Below are positions 33,304 through 41,593 of a stretch of DNA of 64,000 nucleotides, piece after piece. Under the pieces are notes generated by a model, which ran no database searches, was not told the DNA's origin, and worked only from the letters and a program-made list of their open reading frames with translations. The stretch spans positions 1-64,000 of the forward strand of contig NZ_HE578951.1 of assembly GCF_000321045.1 (NCBI RefSeq), written 5' to 3'. The position numbers and the translations under genes were made by a program. The DNA is from Phytobacter massiliensis JC163 (GTDB lineage Bacteria; Pseudomonadota; Gammaproteobacteria; Enterobacterales; Enterobacteriaceae). Within the stretch, counting starts at the first letter, position 1; every line of letters starts with the position of its first letter.

Positions 33304-34688
33304 ATGGCTGAAAAAAACCTGAACTCCAGCGCGGTCTGGAGTCTCGTCACATTGAATTAATCGCGCTCGGGGGGACCATCGGCGTCGGCCTGTTTATGGG
33401 GGCGGCAAGCACCCTGAAATGGGCAGGGCCGTCTGTATTGCTGGCCTACATTATCGCCGGGCTTTTTGTCTTTTTCATCATGCGCTCGATGGGAGAGATG
33501 CTCTTCCTGGAGCCGGTTGCCGGTTCGTTCGCCGTCTACGCCCATCGCTATATCAGCCCGTTTTTCGGCTATCTTACCGCCTGGTCGTACTGGTTTATGT
33601 GGATGGCAGTAGGCATTTCGGAAATTACCGCCATCGGCGTCTATGTTCAGTTCTGGTTCCCGGAGCTGGCGCAGTGGATACCGGCGCTTATCGCCGTGGG
33701 GCTGGTGGCCATCGCTAACCTGGCGGCGGTGCGCCTGTACGGTGAGATAGAGTTCTGGTTTGCGATGATCAAAGTCACCACCATTATCATGATGATTGTG
33801 GTCGGGCTGGGCGTCATTTTCTTTGGTTTCGGCAACGGCGGTCACGCCATCGGCTTTAGCAATCTGAGCGAACACGGCGGCTTCTTTGCGGGCGGCTGGA
33901 AAGGCTTTCTGACGGCGCTCTGTATCGTTGTCGCCTCCTATCAGGGGGTGGAGCTTATCGGCATTACGGCTGGCGAAGCGAAAAACCCGCAGGTCACGCT
34001 GCGTAGCGCGGTGAGCAAAGTGCTGTGGCGTATTCTGATTTTCTACGTGGGGGCGATTTTCGTTATCGTCACTATCTTCCCGTGGAACGAGATTGGCACC
34101 AACGGCAGCCCTTTTGTACTGACCTTTGCAAAGATAGGCATTACCGCGGCGGCAGGCATTATCAACTTTGTAGTACTGACGGCGGCGCTTTCCGGCTGTA
34201 ACAGCGGCATGTACAGCTGCGGGCGCATGCTCTACGCGCTGGCGAAAAACCGCCAGCTGCCAGCAGGGGTGGCGAAGGTATCGAAAAGCGGCGTACCGGT
34301 GGTGGGCGTGAGCATCTCTATTGTTATTTTGCTTATCGGCTCCTGTCTGAATTACCTCATTCCTAACCCGCAGCGGGTATTTGTCTACGTCTATAGCGCC
34401 AGCGTATTGCCGGGCATGGTGCCGTGGTTCGTTATTCTGTTTAGCCAGCTGCGTTTTCGCCATGCTCACCGGCAGGCGATTGCCAGCCATCCTTTCCGCT
34501 CGGTGCTTTTCCCCTGGGCGAACTACGTGACGATGGCTTTTCTGCTCTGCGTCCTGGTTGGGATGGGCCTTAATGAAGATACCCGTATGTCGCTGTTTGT
34601 CGGCATTATCTTCCTGGCTGCGGTAAGCCTAATCTATAAAGCGCTCGGCCTCAGCCGCCACGCGCAGACGGGGCGGGCGGGGGAATAA
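33304..34688 (+). pseudogene. yifK: yifK, amino-acid permease gene with a -1 frameshift
   Basis: From ATG 33304 the frame reads MAEKN and then stops at 33358-33360. The rest of an APC-superfamily permease (E. coli YifK is about 461 aa) continues intact, but in the -1 frame, to 34688. One A added to the A7 run at 33311-33317 restores [19 protein letters not shown] and a product of about 460 residues. Without it only 430 residues from an internal ATG at 33396 could be made, missing the first membrane segment. The run is GA A AAA AAC C, an in-phase canonical slippery heptamer. Possible reasons are a sequencing error, a recent mutation or recoding. Confidence 0.85.
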
Positions 34689-34740
34689 GCGGCAAAATGC
34701 GCAAAGCATAACCAAACGCGCATTTTCTTCAAAAAAGCAC

Positions 34741-34769
34741 TAGACAGTCGCGCCCGAAGTCCGTACTAT
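34741..34769 (+). promoter_or_regulatory. Promoter of the tRNA operon
   Basis: TAGACA, a 17-bp spacer and TACTAT form a sigma70 promoter 21 bp before the first tRNA. It is followed by a C-rich discriminator (CCACCCCC), the kind associated with stringent control of stable RNA genes. Confidence 0.8.
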
Positions 34770-34790
34770 CCACCCCCGCAACGGCGCTAC

Positions 34791-34867
<77 letters not shown>

Positions 34868-34934
34868 TTAAGACAGGCGCTTGAGCTGCGGTGGTCTGTG
34901 GTTTTCACAGGGCCGCGTGAAAAGATTTACAGTG

Positions 34935-35010
34935 GTGGCTATAGCTCAGTTGGTAGAGCCCTGGATTGTGATTCCAGTTGTCGTGGGTTCGAGTCCCATT
35001 AGCCACCCCA
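34935..35010 (+). tRNA. hisR: tRNA-His (GTG anticodon)
   Basis: A tRNA whose anticodon GTG is at 34969-34971. The acceptor has the extra G (-1) pairing with C73, the histidine identity feature, and the CCA is encoded. Confidence 0.97.
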
Positions 35011-35038
35011 TTATTTAGCAGTAAAAGTTTCGTGGAAT

Positions 35039-35125
35039 GCGAAGGTGGCGGAATTGGTAGACGCGCTAGCTTCAGGTGTTAGTGTCCTTACGGACGTGGG
35101 GGTTCAAGTCCCCCCCCTCGCACCA
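35039..35125 (+). tRNA. leuT: tRNA-Leu (CAG anticodon)
   Basis: An 87-nt class II tRNA with a long variable arm (TGTCCTTACGGACG), anticodon CAG at 35073-35075 and encoded CCA. Confidence 0.97.
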
Positions 35126-35162
35126 CAACTTGTATTGAACAAAAAGTCAAAAAGCAGTATTT

Positions 35163-35239
35163 CGGCGAGTAGCGCAGCTTGGTAGCGCAACTGGTTTGGG
35201 ACCAGTGGGTCGGAGGTTCGAATCCTCTCTCGCCGACCA
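35163..35239 (+). tRNA. proM: tRNA-Pro (TGG anticodon)
   Basis: A 77-nt tRNA with acceptor stem CGGCGAG/CTCGCCG, anticodon TGG at 35197-35199 and encoded CCA. Last gene of the operon. Confidence 0.97.
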
Positions 35240-35245
35240 CTTTTG

Positions 35246-35270
35246 AACCCCGCTTTTAGCGGGGTTTTTT
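35246..35270 (+). terminator. Terminator of the tRNA operon
   Basis: AACCCCGCT pairs with AGCGGGGTT, then six T. It lies 6 bp after proM. Confidence 0.92.
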
Positions 35271-35337
35271 GTTTTCTGCTTTCCGTAAAACGCCTGCTTT
35301 AATGCCTTTTCCCTCTGATTAGCTGCTAAACGCCGGT

Positions 35338-35355
35338 TGTCGTGAATTGGCGACA
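35338..35355. promoter_or_regulatory. GlrR-type activator site 1
   Basis: TGTC-N10-GACA, the consensus of the response regulator GlrR (QseF) that activates sigma54 promoters of glmY/glmZ. It lies about 200 bp upstream of glmZ, a normal distance for an enhancer-binding protein. Confidence 0.75.
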
Positions 35356-35400
35356 CTTAACTTACTGATAATAAACTCTTAATGCAATCTTCTTTTATCC

Positions 35401-35418
35401 TGTCTCTTAATGACGACA
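35401..35418. promoter_or_regulatory. GlrR-type activator site 2
   Basis: A second exact TGTC-N10-GACA, 63 bp after the first and about 140 bp upstream of glmZ. Two exact copies in 80 bp are unlikely by chance. Confidence 0.75.
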
Positions 35419-35523
35419 ATCAGCGCGCTTTTTACCTGTCTAACGCCCGCTAGTTATCGCTAAACGCCCTGAATTTCCGCTATTCCTAAAATAGGGCGGC
35501 GGCAGGTTTTGCCATTACCGCAG

Positions 35524-35540
35524 TAGCGGAATATGTGCAA
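35524..35540 (+). promoter_or_regulatory. Possible degenerate sigma54 promoter of glmZ
   Basis: TAGCGGAATATGTGCAA fits the -24/-12 layout (AG-N10-GC in place of GG-N10-GC) with its GC about 13 bp before the glmZ start. TAATAA at 35541-35546 could instead be a sigma70 -10 element. Overlapping sigma70/sigma54 promoters are known for this sRNA pair. Confidence 0.35.
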
Positions 35541-35550
35541 TAATAAACGT

Positions 35551-35753
35551 GTAGATGCTCATTCCATCTCTTATGCTCGCCTTCAGGCCTCATAAACTCA
35601 GGAATGACGCAGAGCCGTTTACGGTGCTTATCGTCCACTGCCAGATGTCGCTTCGGCCTCATCAAACATCATGGACATAACGTTGAGTGAAGCACCCATT
35701 TATGTTGTCAAACAGACCTGTTTTAACGCCTGCTCTTGAGCAGGCGTTTTTTT
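35551..35753 (+). ncRNA. glmZ: Small RNA GlmZ
   Basis: About 203 nt homologous to E. coli GlmZ: the 5' end GTAGATGCTCATTCC, the middle GGAATGACGCAGAGCC and TAACGTTGAGTGAAGCACCC, and a final terminator hairpin (AACGCCTGCTC/GAGCAGGCG with a T run). GlmZ activates glmS translation with Hfq and is degraded through RapZ and RNase E. In E. coli it lies between aslA and hemY. Its extent is estimated from the E. coli RNA. Confidence 0.93.
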
Positions 35754-35761
35754 ATGGCTGA

Positions 35762-36970
35762 TTACCGAAACCGCAGAAAAAGCGCCGCCACCAGCAGCAG
35801 CGCGCAAAGCGAGACGCTATACAGCGCCTGCATCGCGCCCCACGCGCTGGCAAGCCAGGCGGTAACGGCAGTTGCCAGCGTGGCGGTTAAGGCTTGCCAG
35901 CGCCACGCTTTCGCGCTTGCGCCGGAGACCGTTGCCGCAGGAAATTTCTCCAGCAGACTAAATGTACCTACCGCAAATACCACGTTTGATGCCAGATGGG
36001 CGATAAAGATCAGCGCTAAGGCTAATGGCGCCCAGGCGGCTGCGGTCGGCAATAGCCCGTACGCCGCAAGGAACAGCGCCAGGCAGGTCAGCAACAGCCT
36101 GTTTTTACCCGCATACCCGGACAGCTTATCGCCATTCAGTATCAGCGGGCCGCAAAGCTGCCCGAGGCTGCGGGCGAAGAGAAGCGGCAGGGCCAGCCCG
36201 GCGGCGTCAGCAGGATGTATCTGCTGGGCGAGCGCTGGCAGCAGCGCCATTGCGGGCGAGCCGACTGCCGCCAGCGAGGGTAAGATCAGCAGGCTGCGTT
36301 TTTGCCGTCGGCTAAGTGCCGCCCAGCGCAGCGCAGACGGCGGGGCAGCCCTGTCTTCTCGCGTAGCGCCACCCGCCCGGAAAGCGCCCGCAGTCAGCGC
36401 CAGCAGCCCTATCGCCCCCAGAAAGCTTAGCGCGTCGATGCCCAAAATAATGAACGGCGAGAGGCGGCCAAAGAGCAGCACGCCCGCCCCGGTGCCCAGC
36501 AGCACCTGTGACGCAAAAATCACATTTTCCATTGCCGTGGCGGCGGGTAGCTCCTGCGATGAGAGGCCGCGTTTGAAGAGCAGGGCGAGGGCAGGCCAGG
36601 CGAGCCCTGACAGCATGGCTTCGACGGACTGCACCATCAATAAGGCGAAAATACTGTGATGAAGAAGCCCGAGCAGCGGCAGGATAAGAGCGAGCAGTCC
36701 CAGCGCCTCTGCGAGTACGAGCAGGTGCAGCGGCGATAGCCGACGGCAAAGCTTTTCGCCCGCCAGACTCCCAACAAAACCGGGCAGGGTAGCGAACAGG
36801 AAAGCGAGCGTAAGAACCGACGGGGAAGCCTGCCAGCGAAGTAGCTGACCAAAGATCAGAACCTGCGTCAGGCCGTTGCCTAACGAGGATAAAACAAAGG
36901 CGCAGAGCAACAGCCGCAGCCAGCGGTGAGCCCGTAGCGCGCGCACGAGCGCAGCGAGAAGGGTGTTCAT
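35762..36970 (-). CDS. MFS transporter
   Basis: A 402-residue protein with about 12 hydrophobic segments, resembling the EntS/MFS_3 type of major facilitator efflux proteins; no substrate can be assigned. I chose ATG 36970 (MNTLLAALVRALRAH) with GGGA about 10 nt upstream; a TTG lies at 36985. It is convergent with glmZ and occupies the place of aslB-aslA in E. coli. Codon use is very GC-rich. Confidence 0.8.
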   Translation of the reverse strand: MNTLLAALVRALRAHRWLRLLLCAFVLSSLGNGLTQVLIFGQLLRWQASPSVLTLAFLFATLPGFVGSLAGEKLCRRLSPLHLLVLAEALGLLALILPLLGLLHHSIFALLMVQSVEAMLSGLAWPALALLFKRGLSSQELPAATAMENVIFASQVLLGTGAGVLLFGRLSPFIILGIDALSFLGAIGLLALTAGAFRAGGATREDRAAPPSALRWAALSRRQKRSLLILPSLAAVGSPAMALLPALAQQIHPADAAGLALPLLFARSLGQLCGPLILNGDKLSGYAGKNRLLLTCLALFLAAYGLLPTAAAWAPLALALIFIAHLASNVVFAVGTFSLLEKFPAATVSGASAKAWRWQALTATLATAVTAWLASAWGAMQALYSVSLCALLLVAALFLRFR

Positions 36971-37188
36971 AATAACGATTCCCAAAAACGAGTGAATGCC
37001 TGCAGCAGGGCTGCATTACCAGACAACATCGAAGCGGGGAATCGTTACATTGGGCGGAAAGCTCCGTTAAGGAAGATGCTGGCACGGTAACACACTTTTT
37101 TGTGCCGTGTCAGGTGCAAAGATTAAGGGGAGTACGCAGTTTGCGTGGCATTCCGTATCGGCGCAAAACGCGTTATCCGGGCGGCAAT

Positions 37189-37217
37189 AAAAAGGGGGCC
37201 TGGCGGCCCCCTTTTTA
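37189..37217 (-). terminator. Terminator of the hemCDXY operon
   Basis: AAAAAGGGGGCC pairs with GGCCCCCTTTTT, directly after the hemY stop on the minus strand, with a T run in that direction. Confidence 0.9.
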
Positions 37218-38414
37218 TCAGGCGGAAGGATTATTGTGCAGCGTCAGCAGAAGCCCGTCGCGGCGCATCGCGGCGGCCTCTTCGGGCTGCTGCAGGCGAT
37301 CGAGGCAATCGGCCAGCCAGGCATAATCGAAAGCGTCAGGGCGCTGCTTGAGCGCGGCGCGGAAGGCAAGGCTTGCCTCCTTCCATTCACCGTGCTTCAT
37401 CAGCGACTGGCCCAGCGTGCTCCACAGCAGCGGGCGATCGCCCTGGGTTTTGATATGCTGGCGCAGCGCTTTTTCGATCTGCTCCGGGTTGTTGGTACGC
37501 AAACGCGGAATGATCAGCACCAGCCGGTCATCATACTGCCGCTTCAGACCGTCAAGGATAATGGCCTGCGCCGTATCATGGTCGTTGCATTCGATCAGAT
37601 GCTCCGCCATCGCCACCTGCAGGACAACCTGATGACGGGTTTTACGGCTCTGGTTTTTCCACCATGCTTTCAGCCCTTCGCTGCCCTGATCGGCGCGCGC
37701 CTGGTCCATCAGGCCGATCCAGGCCTGCTGTTGCAACGCCTCACGGTGCGCTTCGTCGGCGACGTTCGCTTTGGCCATCGACGGAATGATATCCAGCAGA
37801 GAGCTCCACGCGCCGGTGCGGAGATAAGCCTGTTCCGCCAGACGCAGCACTTCCGGGTGACGCGGCGTTATTTCCAGCAGCCGGTCGACGCCGTGGCGCG
37901 CGGCATGGTTCTCGTTGCGCGCCAGCTGCAGACGCACGCGAGTGATTTCTACCGGAATAGGGTCGCGTTCCGCCAGCTCGGCGGCGCGCTCAAGATGCTG
38001 ATTCGCGCGCGCTTCGTCGCCACGCTGCTGGGCCGCTTCCGCCGCCAGCAGGTAGTTCACCACCGGCTGCTCTGCGTGATCGGCGTTTTTCGCCATCAGC
38101 TTCTCAACCTGCTGATAATCCCCCTCTGCCAGCTTAAGCAGCGCCTGCTCAGTCTGTTTGCGGGCGCGACGACGCTTGCGTCCGGCGAACCAGCCGCGCG
38201 TATGCGCGCCGGTGCGGAACAGGCGGCGGAGCAGCCATTCCAGCGCAAACAGCACCACCAGCGCCAGAATAAGGATGATAACCAGCCCGGTAACGCTGGT
38301 TTCAATGTTGTAATTATCCGTCTGGATAAGCACGTAGCCCTGGTGGCCGGCCACCATCGGGCCTAATACGATCCCTGCAATAAGCAGCGCAAAGAGCAAC
38401 AATACTTTTAGCAT
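37218..38414 (-). CDS. hemY: HemY, TPR protein of the hem operon
   Basis: A 398-residue inner-membrane protein with two N-terminal TM segments (residues 4-22 and 42-62), a basic stretch (FAGRKRRRARK) and tetratricopeptide-like repeats. It is not the protoporphyrinogen oxidase also called HemY in other bacteria; it is linked to haem metabolism by operon position only. It lies 2 bp after hemX. Confidence 0.95.
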   Translation of the reverse strand: MLKVLLLFALLIAGIVLGPMVAGHQGYVLIQTDNYNIETSVTGLVIILILALVVLFALEWLLRRLFRTGAHTRGWFAGRKRRRARKQTEQALLKLAEGDYQQVEKLMAKNADHAEQPVVNYLLAAEAAQQRGDEARANQHLERAAELAERDPIPVEITRVRLQLARNENHAARHGVDRLLEITPRHPEVLRLAEQAYLRTGAWSSLLDIIPSMAKANVADEAHREALQQQAWIGLMDQARADQGSEGLKAWWKNQSRKTRHQVVLQVAMAEHLIECNDHDTAQAIILDGLKRQYDDRLVLIIPRLRTNNPEQIEKALRQHIKTQGDRPLLWSTLGQSLMKHGEWKEASLAFRAALKQRPDAFDYAWLADCLDRLQQPEEAAAMRRDGLLLTLHNNPSA

Positions 38415-38416
38415 GA

Positions 38417-39583
38417 TTATTCTCCCTGCGGCGCTTGCTGCGGCGCTGGTTCCGCCGCGTTCTGGTCTGCGGCAACGCCGGGCTGCGCCAGCAGGTTACG
38501 GACGCGCGTCTGCATCAGTTTCTCCAGAATCGGCTGGCTCTGCAGCGTTTCCGGCACGTCCATCGCAATGGACTGCTGATCCAGCTTATCCAGCTCTTCG
38601 AGGAAGGCTTTAGTCGCGGCATCGTTGGTGTCGTAATAGGCGCGAACCCAGGTAGAGACATTATCCAGCGATTGTTTATAGGTCTCATCCTGATGGCGCG
38701 GAACCGCCTGGGCGGCTACCAGCAGCCGTGAGCGGATATTTTCGCGCAGATAGATGTCCTGATTGGGCGCCAGTAGCGGAACGGCGGTCTCATCGCGGCG
38801 ACGAACGGTAATGAAGCTGTCCATAAAGTTCTGCCAGCTTTTTTGCAGGTTAACCCGCCATTCGCTGATGGAGCTGGACAGTTCGCTGCTGTCGGCGTCC
38901 ATCGGGGTGTCGTCATCGTTATTATCAGCCAGTCGCAGGTTATCAATCTGGTTAGAAAGCTGGTTAAGCTTCAGCACGATGCCGTCGTAATCCACCTGGG
39001 CTACCGCAGACAGGCTGGCGATATCGTCTGTTATCGCGCGGCGCGCGGTAATCAGGCTGGGGTCGTTCATATCCGCCAGGCTGGCGTCGGCGCTTTTCAG
39101 CAGGGTGGCAGCGGTGGTGACGTCCTGATCGCTCCAGAGCTTACGTCCCGCCAGCTTAACCAGAAAATCGGCCTGCGCCAGCAGCCAGGTCTTCGCGTCG
39201 GAGCCGGAGATGGTCGCCACTTTTTGCTGCACTTCATCAAGCTGACGGGCCAGCGACTCCTGCTGACGCTTAGCTTCATCAAGCTGCGTTGCCTGCTGTT
39301 TAATGACCTCTTCCAGACCGGCTTTCTGTTTATCCTGCGCTTGCTGCATTGCGATGACCTGATTCGCCAGTTCATCGTTGGTGGCGCGAAGCGTGGTGGT
39401 TTGCTGTTTCACCCAGCCATAAAGACCTGCGCCCGCCGCCAGCGCGATGGCGATAGCAATCACGCTCAGCGCAAGGCTCGCCTTACCGGCGCGGTTGTTC
39501 TTACCGGGTTTCTCCGGCGGCGTAGAAACATCGACCGGTTTTGTCTCTTCAACCGTGGCAGAGGAGTGTTGTTGTTCCGTCAT
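38417..39583 (-). CDS. hemX: HemX, membrane protein of the hem operon
   Basis: A 388-residue protein with a single TM segment at about residues 35-57, then a long Gln-rich coiled coil (about 60-130) in the periplasm. It was once annotated as uroporphyrinogen III methyltransferase, but no methyltransferase motif is visible. The C-terminus is Pro/Gln-rich. Confidence 0.94.
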   Translation of the reverse strand: MTEQQHSSATVEETKPVDVSTPPEKPGKNNRAGKASLALSVIAIAIALAAGAGLYGWVKQQTTTLRATNDELANQVIAMQQAQDKQKAGLEEVIKQQATQLDEAKRQQESLARQLDEVQQKVATISGSDAKTWLLAQADFLVKLAGRKLWSDQDVTTAATLLKSADASLADMNDPSLITARRAITDDIASLSAVAQVDYDGIVLKLNQLSNQIDNLRLADNNDDDTPMDADSSELSSSISEWRVNLQKSWQNFMDSFITVRRRDETAVPLLAPNQDIYLRENIRSRLLVAAQAVPRHQDETYKQSLDNVSTWVRAYYDTNDAATKAFLEELDKLDQQSIAMDVPETLQSQPILEKLMQTRVRNLLAQPGVAADQNAAEPAPQQAPQGE

Positions 39584-39604
39584 TATGGCTTCCCATTATG
39601 AGTG

Positions 39605-40345
39605 TTATTGTAATGCGCGAAGCAGCGCATCGTTGTCTGCGTTATCAGCGACCTGAATATCTTGCCAGCCCATTTCCCGGGCGAGGTGCGCCAGACGCTC
39701 GCTGACGACCAGCAGCCGACAGCGAAGTAACCAGTTTTCCTGATACCAGGGGGGTGTGAGCGCGTAAAGCTGCTGTAGCATCTCGCCGCTGGTGACGACA
39801 AGAGTATCAATACCGCGCGTATGCCAGCGCATGGCTTCCTGCGCGCCGTCGTATGCTTTCGCATTACGTTGATAACATTCACAAAATTCTACAACAGCGC
39901 CGCGTGATGTTAAGGTCTCGCCCAACAGTTCACGCCCGCCATTTCCTCGTAAGATTAGCGCACGTTTACCCTGAATGTTTTGTAATTCAGGTAATTGTAG
40001 CAAGACTTCGCTTATTTCCCGGTCAAGGGGATAGCGAACCTCCAGCCCGCTGGTGGTATGCAGCGCCAGCGCAGTGGCGCGCCCGATGGCGAAATAGCGG
40101 GGGGAGGTGGGCCAGACGGCATGCGCCTGCTTTAAACAGGCGTCGGCAAAGGTGACCGCCTGCTGCGACAGCACGAACACCAGCGCATTCGCGTCCAGCG
40201 TGGCGAGGCGCGCGGGCAGGGTATGCAGCTCGCGGCCCGGGGAAAATTCAATAAGCGGGAAACTCCATGCCGCCCGCCCCAGTGCGCGCAGTCGGCTCAC
40301 CAGTATATCCCCGGCAGGGGAGGGGCGAGTGACAAGGATATTCAT
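39605..40345 (-). CDS. hemD: Uroporphyrinogen-III synthase
   Basis: A 246-residue two-domain enzyme that closes hydroxymethylbilane to uroporphyrinogen III. N-terminal [11 protein letters not shown] and the [10 protein letters not shown] element are family features. It overlaps hemC by 4 nt. Confidence 0.96.
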   Translation of the reverse strand: MNILVTRPSPAGDILVSRLRALGRAAWSFPLIEFSPGRELHTLPARLATLDANALVFVLSQQAVTFADACLKQAHAVWPTSPRYFAIGRATALALHTTSGLEVRYPLDREISEVLLQLPELQNIQGKRALILRGNGGRELLGETLTSRGAVVEFCECYQRNAKAYDGAQEAMRWHTRGIDTLVVTSGEMLQQLYALTPPWYQENWLLRCRLLVVSERLAHLAREMGWQDIQVADNADNDALLRALQ

Positions 40346-41283
40346 GCCGGAGCGTCTCCGTTATAGACCTCGGCCAGGATTTCACGCGCGCCGTTTTCCA
40401 GCAGCTCTTCGGCCAGCGAAACGCCAAGCAGAATGGCATCGGCAGGGTTACCGCGCCGCTCGCCGCGCACAATCGCGGAGCCGTCCGGCGCGCCCACCAG
40501 CGCACGTAACCAGAGCTCGCCCTCTTTTAATTCGGCGTAGCTGCCAATCGGCACCTGACAGCCGCCTTCAAGGCGGGTGTTCATTGCGCGTTCGGCGGCG
40601 ACGCGAATCGCGGTTTCGTCATGGTTGAGCGGGGCAAGCAGCGCACGCGTGCGCGAATCGTCCAGGCGGCACTCAATACCTACCGCCCCCTGGCCTACCG
40701 CCGGCAGCGAAAGCTCCGGCGGTAGCGCGAAGCGAATGCGCTCCTCCAGACCGAGCCGTTTAAGCCCGGCCACCGCCAGAATAATGGCGTCGTAATCGCC
40801 GTTATCCAGTTTCCCCAGCCGCGTGCCGACATTGCCGCGCAACGAGCGGATAACCAGGTCGGGACGGCGGGCCGCCAACTGACATTGACGGCGTAAACTT
40901 GACGTGCCAACCACGCTGCCCGCAGGCAAGGCGTCCAGATCGTGATAGTGGTTTGAGACGAAAGCGTCGCGCGGGTCTTCCCGCTCGCAGATGGTGACCA
41001 GCCCCAGCCCTTCCGGGAACTCGACCGGCACGTCTTTCATTGAATGCACGGCGATATCGGCGCGATTTTCCAGCAGCGCCAGCTCAAGTTCTTTAACGAA
41101 CAGCCCCTTACCGCCCACTTTGGCCAGGGGGGTATCCAGGATGACGTCGCCGCGCGTGACCATCGGCACCAGCTCAACCCGCAGGCCCGCATGGTGCGCT
41201 TCCAGACGCCCTTTAACATAATGTGCCTGCCAGAGGGCGAGGGGGCTTTGCCGTGTGGCAATTCTTAAAACATTGTCTAACAT
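40342..41283 (-). CDS. hemC: Porphobilinogen deaminase
   Basis: A 313-residue hydroxymethylbilane synthase. The dipyrromethane-cofactor Cys is in [15 protein letters not shown] (about residue 242), and [11 protein letters not shown] and TSSLRRQCQ are active-site segments. ATG 41283 gives the usual length. ATG 41298 (318 aa) has the stronger AGGGA ribosome-binding site, so the longer start is possible. It is divergent from cyaA. Confidence 0.96.
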   Translation of the reverse strand: MLDNVLRIATRQSPLALWQAHYVKGRLEAHHAGLRVELVPMVTRGDVILDTPLAKVGGKGLFVKELELALLENRADIAVHSMKDVPVEFPEGLGLVTICEREDPRDAFVSNHYHDLDALPAGSVVGTSSLRRQCQLAARRPDLVIRSLRGNVGTRLGKLDNGDYDAIILAVAGLKRLGLEERIRFALPPELSLPAVGQGAVGIECRLDDSRTRALLAPLNHDETAIRVAAERAMNTRLEGGCQVPIGSYAELKEGELWLRALVGAPDGSAIVRGERRGNPADAILLGVSLAEELLENGAREILAEVYNGDAPA

Positions 41284-41483
41284 GCTTGTTACCGTCATTA
41301 TCGTCCCTTGACCATCCTAACATTGTTGCCTTAGGGTGTCAGTGTTCGCGGTGATTGCGCAGGTTCAGCCAGCCTTATCCCGCCACGGGGCATGACAACC
41401 TCAGCCGTAATTCGGAATTTACACGTTACGAATGGTGCTACACTGGTATGTAGCGCATCTTTCTTTACGGTCAATGAGCAAGG

Positions 41484-41499
41484 TGTTAAATTGATCACG
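41484..41499. promoter_or_regulatory. CRP site at the cyaA promoter
   Basis: TGTTA-AATTGA-TCACG matches the CRP half-sites (TGTGA-N6-TCACA) in 7 of 10 bases. It lies in the same setting (AAATTGATCACGTTTTAGACC) as the E. coli cyaA site, where cAMP-CRP represses cyaA. Confidence 0.8.
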
Positions 41500-41593
41500 T
41501 TTTAGACCATTTTTTCGTCTCTACCACCATAAAGATAAGGGCGAAAAAGGGTGACGGCCATTTTGAACATCTGTAAACATCAGGCGATACGTC

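Noticed and set aside
33357-34490. 377-codon open frame antisense to yifK
   Set aside because: Low-complexity His/Arg/Asp-rich translation typical of a shadow of a membrane-protein gene; yifK homology on the plus strand explains the conservation.
33396-34688. Treating yifK as a normal 430-codon gene from ATG 33396
   Set aside because: That start lies within the first membrane segment and has no ribosome-binding site; the upstream codons in the -1 frame clearly encode the missing N-terminus.
37160-37190. Possible REP half-element (CGCGTTATCCGGGC) near the hemY terminator
   Set aside because: Only one arm resembles REP, and the opposite arm is missing; it is not a supportable repeat.
37236-38366. 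376-codon open frame antisense to hemY
   Set aside because: Shadow frame of a GC-rich TPR gene; no start signal or homology recognised.
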